64,000 nucleotides of DNA. It comes from Flavobacterium frigoritolerans (GTDB lineage: Bacteria > Bacteroidota > Bacteroidia > Flavobacteriales > Flavobacteriaceae). Location of the stretch: NCBI RefSeq assembly GCF_025847275.1, contig NZ_JAOZEV010000006.1:224368-288367 (forward strand), given 5' to 3'. Within the stretch, counting starts at the first letter, position 1, and each line of letters opens with the position of its first letter. A program made the position numbers and the translations under genes. The notes under the pieces were generated by a model. It searched no databases and was not told where the DNA came from. It saw nothing but the letters and a program-made list of their open reading frames with translations. This document shows positions 33,318 to 41,727 of this stretch, one piece after another.

Positions 33318-34586
33318 TTATTCTGTTCGCAAAGCATCTACTGGCTTTACATTTATTGCCGTTTGCGCTGGAATAAACCCTGCCAACAAACCAGATCCTA
33401 CTAATATTAATAATGCTACAAAAACAACCCCTAAATCTACAGTTGGACTTGCAAACATAGTATTACTGTCAGCAGGCATCGAAGCGAGTACCATATTAAG
33501 AATTGCAATGACTCCTGTAGCAACTGCAATACCTAACATACCCGAGATAATGGTTAAAAATATAGATTCTGAAAGTATTTGTCTTCGAATTGCTCCTGGT
33601 GTTGCTCCCAATGCTCGTCGTATCCCTATTTCTTTAGTTCTCTCTTTTACCACAATAAGCATTATGTTAGAAATTCCGATAACACCCGATATCAAAACCA
33701 ATGTTCCTACAAAATAAGCAATAAATGTTAAGATTGTAAACAATCCCTGTACTTGATTAAATCGTTCAAACAAATCAAAATTCCCTACTGCCCTATCATC
33801 AGTCGGACTAACAGAATGTCTTTCTTTTATTAATTCTATTATTTTAGGTTTTAGCTCTGTAATTGATACTTTATCATTTGCTGTAAGTGCCATCCAACCT
33901 ACTTTATCTCCATAATTAAAAGCTTGCTGAAAAGTTGTAAAAGGAACAAATATATTTTTCTGTTCTGCTTCTGCACCTCCATTATTTTGATTTTTAGAAT
34001 AATATACTCCAACAACCATAAAATTCACCCCATTTACTTTAACATAAGTTCCTATAGCTTCTTCTTCTTTTCCATAAAGTTCACTTATAACTCCTTTTCC
34101 AATAACTGCTACTTTTCTGTTGTGCTTGATATCTTGTTGGTTTAAAAAACGCCCTTTAATGATAGTCATTGGTTGCTGCATGATAAGCTCCGGATAATCA
34201 CCATATATGGTAAAAGCTGAAGTTTTAGTCCCTCGAACTACATTATTGGCACCATTAAAATCTCCTAATTGATTTCTAGGTGAAACATATAGTAAATCTG
34301 GAAAAGCTTCTTTTAAAGCCATCACATCGCTATTCTTAAAATCATATCGGCGAGTTTTAGGCAAACCTTTATATGCTTTTGATGTGGTTTGACTCCACAT
34401 AAACATAGTATTTGTTGCAATTCCATCAAATCCTTTTTTTACTCCATTCTCCAAACCATTTCCAGCAGCAAGTAATATTACCAAAATGAATATCCCCCAA
34501 AACACACCAAAAGCAGTAAGTACTGTTCTAAATACATTAGCAGTTAAAGCTTCTAAAATCTCTTCCCAATTATCTCTATCAAACAT
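33318..34586 (-). CDS. MacB/FtsX-type ABC transporter permease 2
   Basis: 422 residues with the MacB layout: an N-terminal membrane helix (about 18-40), a large periplasmic MacB-PCD domain (about 45-280), and three C-terminal helices (FtsX domain, about 290-415). The conserved turn VVKERTKEIGIRRALGATPGAIRRQI is present. Mechanotransmission permeases of this kind export peptides, lipoproteins or drugs. It is a paralogue of the adjacent 34589-35833 gene, 2 bp apart, so the transporter is probably a heterodimer. Confidence 0.94.
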   Translation of the reverse strand: MFDRDNWEEILEALTANVFRTVLTAFGVFWGIFILVILLAAGNGLENGVKKGFDGIATNTMFMWSQTTSKAYKGLPKTRRYDFKNSDVMALKEAFPDLLYVSPRNQLGDFNGANNVVRGTKTSAFTIYGDYPELIMQQPMTIIKGRFLNQQDIKHNRKVAVIGKGVISELYGKEEEAIGTYVKVNGVNFMVVGVYYSKNQNNGGAEAEQKNIFVPFTTFQQAFNYGDKVGWMALTANDKVSITELKPKIIELIKERHSVSPTDDRAVGNFDLFERFNQVQGLFTILTFIAYFVGTLVLISGVIGISNIMLIVVKERTKEIGIRRALGATPGAIRRQILSESIFLTIISGMLGIAVATGVIAILNMVLASMPADSNTMFASPTVDLGVVFVALLILVGSGLLAGFIPAQTAINVKPVDALRTE

Positions 34587-34588
34587 AA

Positions 34589-35833
34589 TTATTCGTCTCT
34601 AAGTGCTACAATAGGTTTTATTTTTGCTGCTCTATATGCTGGAAAGAAACCAGCCATTGCTCCTGCAAATACAAGCAAAACAAGAGTGGTCAATGCCACA
34701 CTAAAATCAACTTCCGGATTTAAAAAGAATTCACTTTTTATCATTGGACCAACTACTTCCAGCAATAATAAACTTGCTAACAAACCTATAAAACCTGCAA
34801 TTGTTGTAATAAAAATAGACTCATGTAATATCATTCCAATAATTGATATTGGTGAAGCACCAAGTGCTTTTCTTATTCCAATTTCTTTAGTTCTTTCTTT
34901 TACAATAATTAACATGATATTACTAACTCCAACAACACCTGCTATAATTGTACAAATTCCTACCCACCAAAAAAATAGTCTAATATATAGATTCAGATCA
35001 TATACCTGTTTTGCATCCTCAACTGAGTTGTTCAAACCAATACCACTATCATCATCTGGAGCTACATTATTTTTACTCTTAAGAAGTGCTTTTAAATCTT
35101 CACTAAACTTTTTAGATTCTGCCAATGCTTCTTCATAAGTAGCTTTTTTGTTTAAAGTAAAGAACAAATTACTCACTTTGTCACCAACCCCATAAGCTCG
35201 TTGTGTTGTTGACATTGGTAAGTAAACTCTTGTTTCCTCTCTTTCACCAGCCGGATCTGTAAAAACTCCAACAACTTTGAAATTAATATTATTAATTGCA
35301 ATTTGTTCTCCAAGCGGATTTTTATCTTTAAACAAGTCTGTTTTTACTTTCATTCCAATAACAGCAACTTTTTCATAATTAGCCAAATCTTTGCTATTTA
35401 TAAATCTCCCCATAACAACTGTAGCATTTTCAATTCCCAAATAATCGGGATCTACACCTCTAAATTGATACGTTGAAGATTCTTTTCCGTAACTCACTGA
35501 GGCTCCCCAAAAGTTATAAGTTGATGCTCGCTTATCTAATTTATCTTCAAATTTTTGAACGGATTGCGAATAATCACTATTTCGAAACTGAATTTGTCTT
35601 CCAGGATTTAGTCCTTTATATTGTTTGGCAGTAGTACCCGTCCAAACTTCTATAATACCAGCTGCATCACGTTCGAATTGTTTTTCGATTCCATTTTGAA
35701 TTCCTTTACCTACCCCAAGAAGAATAACTAATATAAATATCCCCGAAGCAACAGATACCCCCGTAAGAAAGGTTCTTAATTTATTTTTAGCGATTGCCTC
35801 AAATATTTCTTGCCAACGCTCAATATTAAACAT
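34589..35833 (-). CDS. MacB/FtsX-type ABC transporter permease 1
   Basis: 414 residues, same layout as its neighbour: one N-terminal helix (about 18-40), a periplasmic domain, and three C-terminal helices with VKERTKEIGIRKALGASPISIIGMIL. The start overlaps the last 8 bp of the ATPase gene, so translation is probably coupled. The two permeases share the start pattern (FNIERWQEIFEAIAKNKLRTFLTG and FDRDNWEEILEALTANVFRTVLTA), consistent with duplication. Confidence 0.94.
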   Translation of the reverse strand: MFNIERWQEIFEAIAKNKLRTFLTGVSVASGIFILVILLGVGKGIQNGIEKQFERDAAGIIEVWTGTTAKQYKGLNPGRQIQFRNSDYSQSVQKFEDKLDKRASTYNFWGASVSYGKESSTYQFRGVDPDYLGIENATVVMGRFINSKDLANYEKVAVIGMKVKTDLFKDKNPLGEQIAINNINFKVVGVFTDPAGEREETRVYLPMSTTQRAYGVGDKVSNLFFTLNKKATYEEALAESKKFSEDLKALLKSKNNVAPDDDSGIGLNNSVEDAKQVYDLNLYIRLFFWWVGICTIIAGVVGVSNIMLIIVKERTKEIGIRKALGASPISIIGMILHESIFITTIAGFIGLLASLLLLEVVGPMIKSEFFLNPEVDFSVALTTLVLLVFAGAMAGFFPAYRAAKIKPIVALRDE

Positions 35834-36527
35834 AAGCTGATGCTCTAACTTGTTCTACATATTTATCATCGATGATTAGTCCATCTTTCAAGACTACATT
35901 TCTCTTACACATTGCCGCTATATCTGGCTCGTGAGTTACAATCAGGATAGTTTTTCCTTCGTCATTGATTCCCTGAATCAATTCCATTACTTCGTATGAT
36001 GTTTTTGTATCCAAAGCTCCTGTTGGCTCATCTGCCAATAATACTTTGGGGTTTGAAGCCAATGCTCTGGCAATTGCTACACGCTGTTTCTGCCCACCCG
36101 AAAGTTCACTAGGCAAGTGATGTGAATGCGAATCCAAACCCACTTTTTTTAAATAGGTCATAGCAATTTCATAACGCTCTTTTCTTTTTATACCCTGATA
36201 ATACAATGGCATAGCTACATTATCGAGAGCGGTTTTATAATTAATCAAATTAAATGACTGAAAAACAAAACCCAAAAATTTATTTCTATATCGAGACGCA
36301 ATTGTTTCATTAAGATTTTTAATTGGCACATTATCCAAAATATATTCTCCAGAATCTGCTTCATCCAATATTCCTAAAATATTAAGCAACGTTGATTTTC
36401 CTGAGCCTGATGACCCCATAATTGCAACCAACTCTCCTTCTTTAATATTGAAATTAATACCTTTTAATACATGCAATTCAGATTTTCCCATTTTATAGGA
36501 TTTATGTAAGTCTTTAATTTCAATCAT
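35826..36527 (-). CDS. ABC transporter ATP-binding protein (MacB/LolD type)
   Basis: 233 residues. Walker A GSSGSGKS (38-45), Q-loop region FQSFNLINY, signature LSGGQKQRVAIARAL (about 141-155), Walker B VLLADEPTGALD and H-loop VTHEPD. It belongs to the LolD/MacB branch that powers mechanotransmission transporters. It is the first gene of a six-gene efflux operon with two permeases, two adaptors and TolC. The substrate is not deducible. Confidence 0.96.
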   Translation of the reverse strand: MIEIKDLHKSYKMGKSELHVLKGINFNIKEGELVAIMGSSGSGKSTLLNILGILDEADSGEYILDNVPIKNLNETIASRYRNKFLGFVFQSFNLINYKTALDNVAMPLYYQGIKRKERYEIAMTYLKKVGLDSHSHHLPSELSGGQKQRVAIARALASNPKVLLADEPTGALDTKTSYEVMELIQGINDEGKTILIVTHEPDIAAMCKRNVVLKDGLIIDDKYVEQVRASAYV

Positions 36528-36656
36528 GATTTGTTAATTTTAAAACAATAATACCTATTTTGCCAAGCAATTTACTACAATAAAATGTTAATACTCTTAA
36601 TCTATTACATCAATAAGACTAAATCTCTATCAAAATGTTACACTTTAATCTTAAAA

Positions 36657-36664
36657 TATATTTG
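36657..36664 (+). promoter_or_regulatory. -7 box upstream of the DUF4403 gene
   Basis: TATATTTG matches TAnnTTTG; the start would be near 36670, 27 nt before the ATG. No TTG at the right distance was seen. Confidence 0.35.
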
Positions 36665-36696
36665 TTTTCTTAATTTTACATCTTAAAAAAAACACA

Positions 36697-38106
36697 ATGA
36701 AGAAAATTTTTTCGTTTCTAATACTCTCAATGGCTCTACAATTTGTAGTTGGTTGTTCTTCTACTCAAAAACTAGCAACATTAAAACCCGAACCTGATGA
36801 TGCCAGTCCATTACTATATGACAACACTCCTTCATTTATTAATTTACCCATTACTGTAAAACTAAAAGATATTGAAAACCAAACCAATACTTTGCTTAAC
36901 GGTTTAATTTACGAAGACAACAACATTGAAGATGACGATATCGAAATTAAAATATGGAAATTAGCTCCTATAAAAATCGAGACTGATCCAGCTAATCCTG
37001 GTAAAAAAATAAAAACTATTTTACCTTTAAAAGCGCTTGTAAAATACCGAATAGGAACTAAACAGCTTGGTGTCGAATTATACGATACACGAGAATTTAA
37101 TTTGAATGGAGTAATTACATTAATCAGCTCAGTAGGTTTAACCAACTGGAAGTTAAATACTAAAACCGAATTAAAATCATTAGATTGGAATGAGAGCCCA
37201 ACAATGAGTGTTTTTGGAAAAAATATGCCTGTAACTTATCTTATAAATCCAGCCGTTTCTATTTTCAAATCAAAAATAGAAAAAAGTATTGATGCAGCAA
37301 TCGAAAAATCGATGGATTTTAAACCAAATGTTTTGGCTGCTTTAGAAAAAATCTGTACTCCATTTCAAATGAATGAAGAATACGAAAGCTGGCTTAAGAT
37401 TGTACCTATTGAAATATACTCTACTGATGCAAAGCTAAAAAATGATTCTTTTTTGCTGGAAATGGGCATGAAATGCAATATGGAGACAATAATTGGCAAG
37501 CAACCTGAAAGTAAGTTCAGTGCTTCTAAAATAGTTTTAAAACCTGTAGCAAAAATTCCAAAACAAATTACAGCTAATATCGCTGCAGTTTCAAGCTACA
37601 AAGATGCTTCCAAAATCATGTCTAGGAATTTTGCAGGACAAGAATTTGGAACGGGAAGCAAAAAAATTACCGTTAAAAATGTTGAAATCTGGCACAAAGA
37701 AGGAAAAATGATTATTGCCTTAGATGTTTTAGGAGCTGTAAATGGTACACTTTACCTAAACGGTTTTCCAAAATATAACCCACAAACAAAGGAACTTTAT
37801 TTTGATAAACTTGACTACGTTCTGGATACAAAAAGTAAACTCACCCGTACCGCTAACTGGCTTATGCAAGGTTATATTTTAAAGAAAATGGAAGAAAGCT
37901 GCCGTTACTCGATACAACCTAACTTAGAAGAAGGAAAACAAAGCATGCTTACTTATCTTAAAAATTACTCTCCTATGCCTGGTGTTTTTGTAAATGGAAA
38001 AATGGAAGATATTGAGTTTCAAAAAATAGAATTGACAAATCAAGCCATTATTGCTTTTATAAAAGTTAATGGAACTGTGAATGTCTCGGTAAACGGATTA
38101 AAATAA
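36697..38106 (+). CDS. DUF4403 family lipoprotein
   Basis: 469 residues with a lipoprotein signal (SMALQFVVGCSST, lipidated Cys20). The domain runs through most of the mature part, with regular beta-rich blocks (PSFINLPITVKLKDIENQTNTLLNGLIYEDN; NFAGQEFGTGSKKITVKNVEIW). Homologues look like tubular lipid-binding (TULIP/BPI-like) proteins, but I am not sure of the fold. It is probably on the outer membrane and of unknown function. It is a single gene, divergent from the efflux operon and convergent with the oxidase assembly block. Confidence 0.8.
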   Translation: MKKIFSFLILSMALQFVVGCSSTQKLATLKPEPDDASPLLYDNTPSFINLPITVKLKDIENQTNTLLNGLIYEDNNIEDDDIEIKIWKLAPIKIETDPANPGKKIKTILPLKALVKYRIGTKQLGVELYDTREFNLNGVITLISSVGLTNWKLNTKTELKSLDWNESPTMSVFGKNMPVTYLINPAVSIFKSKIEKSIDAAIEKSMDFKPNVLAALEKICTPFQMNEEYESWLKIVPIEIYSTDAKLKNDSFLLEMGMKCNMETIIGKQPESKFSASKIVLKPVAKIPKQITANIAAVSSYKDASKIMSRNFAGQEFGTGSKKITVKNVEIWHKEGKMIIALDVLGAVNGTLYLNGFPKYNPQTKELYFDKLDYVLDTKSKLTRTANWLMQGYILKKMEESCRYSIQPNLEEGKQSMLTYLKNYSPMPGVFVNGKMEDIEFQKIELTNQAIIAFIKVNGTVNVSVNGLK

Positions 38107-38114
38107 AATCTAGT

Positions 38115-38381
38115 CTACGCGTTTTTCTTTTTAGATTGATACATTCTATAAATCAAATAACCAATTACTGCAACTAGTAAATACGGAACTACCATCAGGT
38201 AAACAATTCCATCATTTACTGCTTCTGCTTGTTTCGTGTTTTCGTCTCCACCTAAAGCGGCACGACACATTGCACATTGCGCGTTAGCAGATAAATTAAA
38301 GAAAAAAATAACCAACAAGAAACTAATCTTTGCTAGTCTAGAAACACCTTGTTTCTTGTTGTTTGTATTTATATTAAACAT
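38115..38381 (-). CDS. Small CxxC membrane protein in cytochrome oxidase assembly block
   Basis: 88 residues, not matched to any named family. The N-terminal signal or anchor (about 17-35, ISFLLVIFFFNLSANAQ) is followed at once by CAMC (Cys36-Cys39), a short polar loop with Asp-Glu, and one membrane helix (about 58-80), ending in a basic tail. The CxxC would face the periplasm, a place for copper or thiol chemistry. It overlaps the DUF420 gene by 8 bp and ends the SCO-DUF420 row, so an oxidase copper or disulfide role is inferred. Confidence 0.8.
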   Translation of the reverse strand: MFNINTNNKKQGVSRLAKISFLLVIFFFNLSANAQCAMCRAALGGDENTKQAEAVNDGIVYLMVVPYLLVAVIGYLIYRMYQSKKKNA

Positions 38382-38913
38382 AATAAGGGGAAATCATTAA
38401 ATAAACAATCACTCCAGTAATAGCAACGTATAACCAAAGTGGAAATGTAACTCTTGCAATTTTTCTGTGATTTTCAAAATTTTTCGCAATTGCACGAACG
38501 TATGTTATCAAAACTAATGGAACAATAGCAATTGACAATAAAATATGAGAAATTAAGATAAAGAAATACACATATCGAATTGCTCCTTCTCCACCAAATT
38601 TAGTAGAGTCTGATGTCATATGATATGCAATATACATTACCAAAAAAACTAACGAAAGAGCTATTGCTGTAGTCATCAAACGCTCATGAAGCTTTCGATT
38701 TCCTTTTTTAATAGCCATTACTGCAATAATCAAAACCAAAGCTGTAATACCATTTATTGTAGCATAAATAGGCGGCAAAAAAGTAAGTGGCTCTACATTA
38801 TATCCAAAATCTTTAAGTTTGACTCCAAATAAGATAGCTACTACAACTGGAATTACAATTGAAACAAGTACAATGTACTTGTTATATTTTTTTTCTAATG
38901 AATTATCCTCCAT
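38374..38913 (-). CDS. DUF420 family membrane protein
   Basis: 179 residues with five predicted membrane helices (about 13-33, 43-63, 76-98, 115-140 and 152-174), and conserved His and Tyr residues in the helices (MYIAYHMTS, ILISHILLSIA). DUF420 proteins (CtaM) are tied to maturation of aa3-type cytochrome oxidase in some bacteria. The start is 1 bp from the SCO stop and overlaps the CxxC gene, so all are one operon. A role in cytochrome oxidase assembly is likely here. Confidence 0.9.
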   Translation of the reverse strand: MEDNSLEKKYNKYIVLVSIVIPVVVAILFGVKLKDFGYNVEPLTFLPPIYATINGITALVLIIAVMAIKKGNRKLHERLMTTAIALSLVFLVMYIAYHMTSDSTKFGGEGAIRYVYFFILISHILLSIAIVPLVLITYVRAIAKNFENHRKIARVTFPLWLYVAITGVIVYLMISPYYV

Positions 38914-38914
38914 C

Positions 38915-39604
38915 TTATTCTTCTAATAATATATTTATATCTTGTTGTATATCTCTAACTCCTTTTTTGTCCAATCCATCGTAATAAAGTATTGGGTTTC
39001 CAAATTCATCTTTACGACAACGAATGTCTCCATTTTTATCTATTAAAGCAAATAAACCTGAATGCTCAAAACCTCCACTCACTTTACTGTTTGCTCCTGC
39101 ATATAAATTAAATCCTTTATTAGATAAATCCATAATAACATTTTTATCTCCTGTTAAAAAATTCCAATTAGATGACTTAACTCCTAACATCTTTGCATGA
39201 TCTTTTAAAACTTGTGGTGTATCATGAGCTGGATCAATTGTTATTGCAACAATACCAAAGTTTGGATTTCCAAAAAATTTCTTTTCTATTTCTAACATAC
39301 TCAAATTCATCTTAGGACAAATTGATGGACAGCTTGCAAAGAAAAACTCCAGAACATAAACTTTACCTTTATACGTTTCATTAGATATTTTAACGTTATC
39401 CTGGTTTACTAATTCAAATTTAGGTGCTGGACCAATTTTTACTAATTTTCCGTCATCCTTAACATTTTTACCTTCAACGCTATCTAAACGACTTCCTTTT
39501 ACAATTGTATCATTTTTTACTCTATCTATAATTTTAGGAATAGCATAAATACCAAAAATCAATACTATAAATGAAATTCCGATATATGATTTGTTTTTAA
39601 ACAT
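38915..39604 (-). CDS. SCO family copper chaperone for cytochrome oxidase
   Basis: 229 residues, N-terminal membrane anchor (about 8-26), thioredoxin-like fold. The copper-binding CPSIC motif has Cys92 and Cys96 (FFFASCPSICPKMNLSML), and the third ligand is the histidine in GGFEHSGLFALID. It delivers copper to the CuA centre of oxidase subunit II. It lies between the cysteine-less SCO-like gene and DUF420, downstream of the subunit III/IV genes. Confidence 0.95.
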   Translation of the reverse strand: MFKNKSYIGISFIVLIFGIYAIPKIIDRVKNDTIVKGSRLDSVEGKNVKDDGKLVKIGPAPKFELVNQDNVKISNETYKGKVYVLEFFFASCPSICPKMNLSMLEIEKKFFGNPNFGIVAITIDPAHDTPQVLKDHAKMLGVKSSNWNFLTGDKNVIMDLSNKGFNLYAGANSKVSGGFEHSGLFALIDKNGDIRCRKDEFGNPILYYDGLDKKGVRDIQQDINILLEE

Positions 39605-39616
39605 GATAATATAATT

Positions 39617-40258
39617 TTAAAGTTGTTTTGTTGCATTATGATTTTTCTTAAGAGCTGCACGATATTCGTAAAGGATAATCTTAAAATCATCCAACATTTC
39701 ATTACTTAACTCTGAAGGGTGAAATGTATTATACCCTTCTTTGTAATCTTTCTCATCTTTTCGCCCTCTTAAATTACGTTCTTTATCAACAATAAAAACA
39801 TTAGGAGTTCCTAGGTGCTGATCTAACTTTCCAACTAAATGCAATTGATTGTAATATGCACTAATTTCAGCTGGAGATGCAAAAACAAAATGCCATTGTG
39901 ACACATCTGTAAACGCTGCTAAAGCATCTACAACTTTGCGTGCATCCTCTTCTGTTCCTAAAGGACAGATTACAACAAATTGTAAATCTTGAAAACTATG
40001 ATAACGCTGGTAAACTTTTTCATTTAGATTAAAATAATTACCACGATTTTTTAGAATTTCTGCTCCTGAAAAACCTAGTATTGTTATTTTATTATCCAAA
40101 CCAACTTTCTCACCTCTTAAAGACTTCCAGTCTCCTAAGTTGGCAATTTTAGATGTTACAATAGGCAGTTTAGTAAAGCCATTCACGCCAGATGCAAAAA
40201 AAAGATATGCAACTATAGGCAAAACGAAGAGAACGAAAAGAACTATATTTTTTTTCAT
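39617..40258 (-). CDS. SCO/thioredoxin-like protein without catalytic cysteines
   Basis: 213 residues from the ATG at 40258 (an upstream ATG-less extension is discarded). One N-terminal membrane helix (about 3-23) precedes a thioredoxin-like domain. LDNKITILGFSGAEILKNRG takes the place of the CxxC turn, and the segment FIVDKERNLRGRKDE matches the LIDKNGDIRCRKDE region of the neighbouring SCO. Only one cysteine remains, so redox activity is unlikely. It sits 12 bp from the SCO gene. A scaffold role in oxidase assembly is inferred. Confidence 0.78.
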   Translation of the reverse strand: MKKNIVLFVLFVLPIVAYLFFASGVNGFTKLPIVTSKIANLGDWKSLRGEKVGLDNKITILGFSGAEILKNRGNYFNLNEKVYQRYHSFQDLQFVVICPLGTEEDARKVVDALAAFTDVSQWHFVFASPAEISAYYNQLHLVGKLDQHLGTPNVFIVDKERNLRGRKDEKDYKEGYNTFHPSELSNEMLDDFKIILYEYRAALKKNHNATKQL

Positions 40259-40282
40259 TATACAAGGGAAAAAATTAAAGTA

Positions 40283-40290
40283 CAAAAATA
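40283..40290 (-). promoter_or_regulatory. -7 box of the oxidase assembly genes
   Basis: On the minus strand TATTTTTG (40290-40283) matches TAnnTTTG and overlaps the U run of the terminator just upstream. The start would be near 40276, about 18 nt before the ATG at 40258. Confidence 0.35.
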
Positions 40291-40313
40291 AAAAAAGGTA
40301 CGCAATGCGTACC
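40290..40313 (-). terminator. Intrinsic terminator of the cytochrome oxidase genes
   Basis: GGTACGCATTGCGTACC is a tight hairpin followed on the minus strand by seven U residues. It lies 23 bp after the subunit IV gene and separates oxidase genes from the assembly genes. Confidence 0.8.
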
Positions 40314-40335
40314 CTCTTTTTGAATTAATATCATG

Positions 40336-40686
40336 TTAAAAATTCCATTTGATGGTAGAATTTTTAAAAACCTCAAAAATATAATGTCCTTCGGTTAAGA
40401 GAATGAACAATAAATACAAAACTAGGAAAATAACCGTTGAAACTACCGACCATCTTAGGCTACTTTTTTCACCCTCCATATGCATAAATGCCCAAACTAT
40501 ATAATAAGCTTTATATATTGTTAGAATATAAAATATCCAATTCAATAAATTTAAACCTATAAAATGATTAAACTCTAATATTCCTGGCTTATAAATCCCA
40601 AGGATAACCTCTACTGTTGTTACAACTGATAAAAGTGCAAAAACAAACCAGATTCTTTTTGTATGTGATACATATTCGTGTGACAT
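40336..40686 (-). CDS. Cytochrome c oxidase subunit IV family protein
   Basis: 116 residues with three membrane helices (about 10-30, 43-65 and 78-100), matching the small prokaryotic COX4/CyoD-like subunits (IWFVFALLSVVTTVEVILGIYKPG, YYIVWAFMHMEGEKSSLRW). It is a small accessory subunit of the terminal oxidase. It lies 18 bp after the subunit III gene and precedes the terminator. Subunits I and II are not in this window. Confidence 0.88.
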   Translation of the reverse strand: MSHEYVSHTKRIWFVFALLSVVTTVEVILGIYKPGILEFNHFIGLNLLNWIFYILTIYKAYYIVWAFMHMEGEKSSLRWSVVSTVIFLVLYLLFILLTEGHYIFEVFKNSTIKWNF

Positions 40687-40704
40687 AATAATATAAATCT
40701 AAAA

Positions 40705-41685
40705 TTAAACTAAGTAGAAAACTGTAAATACAAATACCCAAACTAAATCGACAAAGTGCCAGTATAAACCAACTTTCTCCACCATTTCATAGCTTTTTCT
40801 CTTTTCATAAGTACCTAACAATACATTAAAGAAGATAATAATATTGATGATAATTCCTGAAATCACGTGAAAACCGTGAAAACCTGTAATAAAGAAAAAG
40901 AAATCCGCAAACAATTTATTTCCGTATTCGTTTCTAGTTAAATTAGCACCTTCTACAACGTAATGTGCTTGACTTAATCTAGCTTCTGACTCTTCTCTTG
41001 TTAGAATAGTTTTTTGCTTTTTCTCAGTAAGTTTTTCTGTTCTTACTAATAATTCAGGATGTGCTTTAAAACCTGCTTGTACTTCGGCTACTGAATATGT
41101 TGGCAATGTTTCTGCATCGCTCATAAACCATTTACCTTTGTCTCTAGTCAATGCTTCTCTTCCTTCTGGCAATTTCACTGCAAAATCTGCAAGAGCAACA
41201 CGTTTACCATCTTTATCTACAAACTGAAGTAAACTTCCTCCTTTTGTTTCAATAGCTCCGTATTCTCCTTTGATAAAGTTTTTCCATTCCCAAGCTTGTG
41301 ATCCAACGAAAATCAAACCTCCAATAATAGTTAAAAACATATATACTGCAACTTTGTTTTTCTTCATTTGATGTCCTGCATCAACAGCCAAAACCATTGT
41401 TACAGATGAAAAAATCAAAATAAATGTCATTAATGCGACATAATACATAGGTGCAGGTACACCATGCATAAAAGGGAAGTGATTAAACACTTCATCAGCC
41501 AATGGCCAAGTTTCAATAAATTTAAATCTAGAAAAACCGTAAGCCGCTAGAAATCCAGAGAACGTTAAGGCATCCGATACGATAAAATACCACATCATCA
41601 TTTTACCATAACTTGCTCCTAATGGCTCATTGCCGCCTCCCCAAGTTTTTTCTTCATTATTTGCAGTAGTAACTGTCGCTTCCAT
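40705..41685 (-). CDS. Cytochrome c oxidase subunit III, long form
   Basis: 326 residues. Heme-copper oxidase subunit III fold with helices at about 25-50, 70-95, 105-125, then after a long hydrophilic insert (about 130-250, KGEYGAIETKGGSLLQF to ARLSQAHYVVEGANLTRNE) helices with FFFITGFHGFHVISGI and the ending YWHFVDLVWVFVFTVFYL. The insert of about 120 residues between helices is typical of Bacteroidetes but unusual elsewhere. It follows a shorter subunit III gene by 42 bp. Confidence 0.92.
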   Translation of the reverse strand: MEATVTTANNEEKTWGGGNEPLGASYGKMMMWYFIVSDALTFSGFLAAYGFSRFKFIETWPLADEVFNHFPFMHGVPAPMYYVALMTFILIFSSVTMVLAVDAGHQMKKNKVAVYMFLTIIGGLIFVGSQAWEWKNFIKGEYGAIETKGGSLLQFVDKDGKRVALADFAVKLPEGREALTRDKGKWFMSDAETLPTYSVAEVQAGFKAHPELLVRTEKLTEKKQKTILTREESEARLSQAHYVVEGANLTRNEYGNKLFADFFFFITGFHGFHVISGIIINIIIFFNVLLGTYEKRKSYEMVEKVGLYWHFVDLVWVFVFTVFYLV

Positions 41686-41709
41686 AAAAGATATTCGTTA
41701 AAAAGTTCC

Positions 41710-41717
41710 CAAATTTA
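41710..41717 (-). promoter_or_regulatory. -7 box before the long subunit III gene
   Basis: On the minus strand TAAATTTG (41717-41710) matches TAnnTTTG, 25 bp before the ATG at 41685. No TTG at the right distance, so an internal promoter is only possible. Confidence 0.25.
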
Positions 41718-41727
41718 CGTTTTTTTC

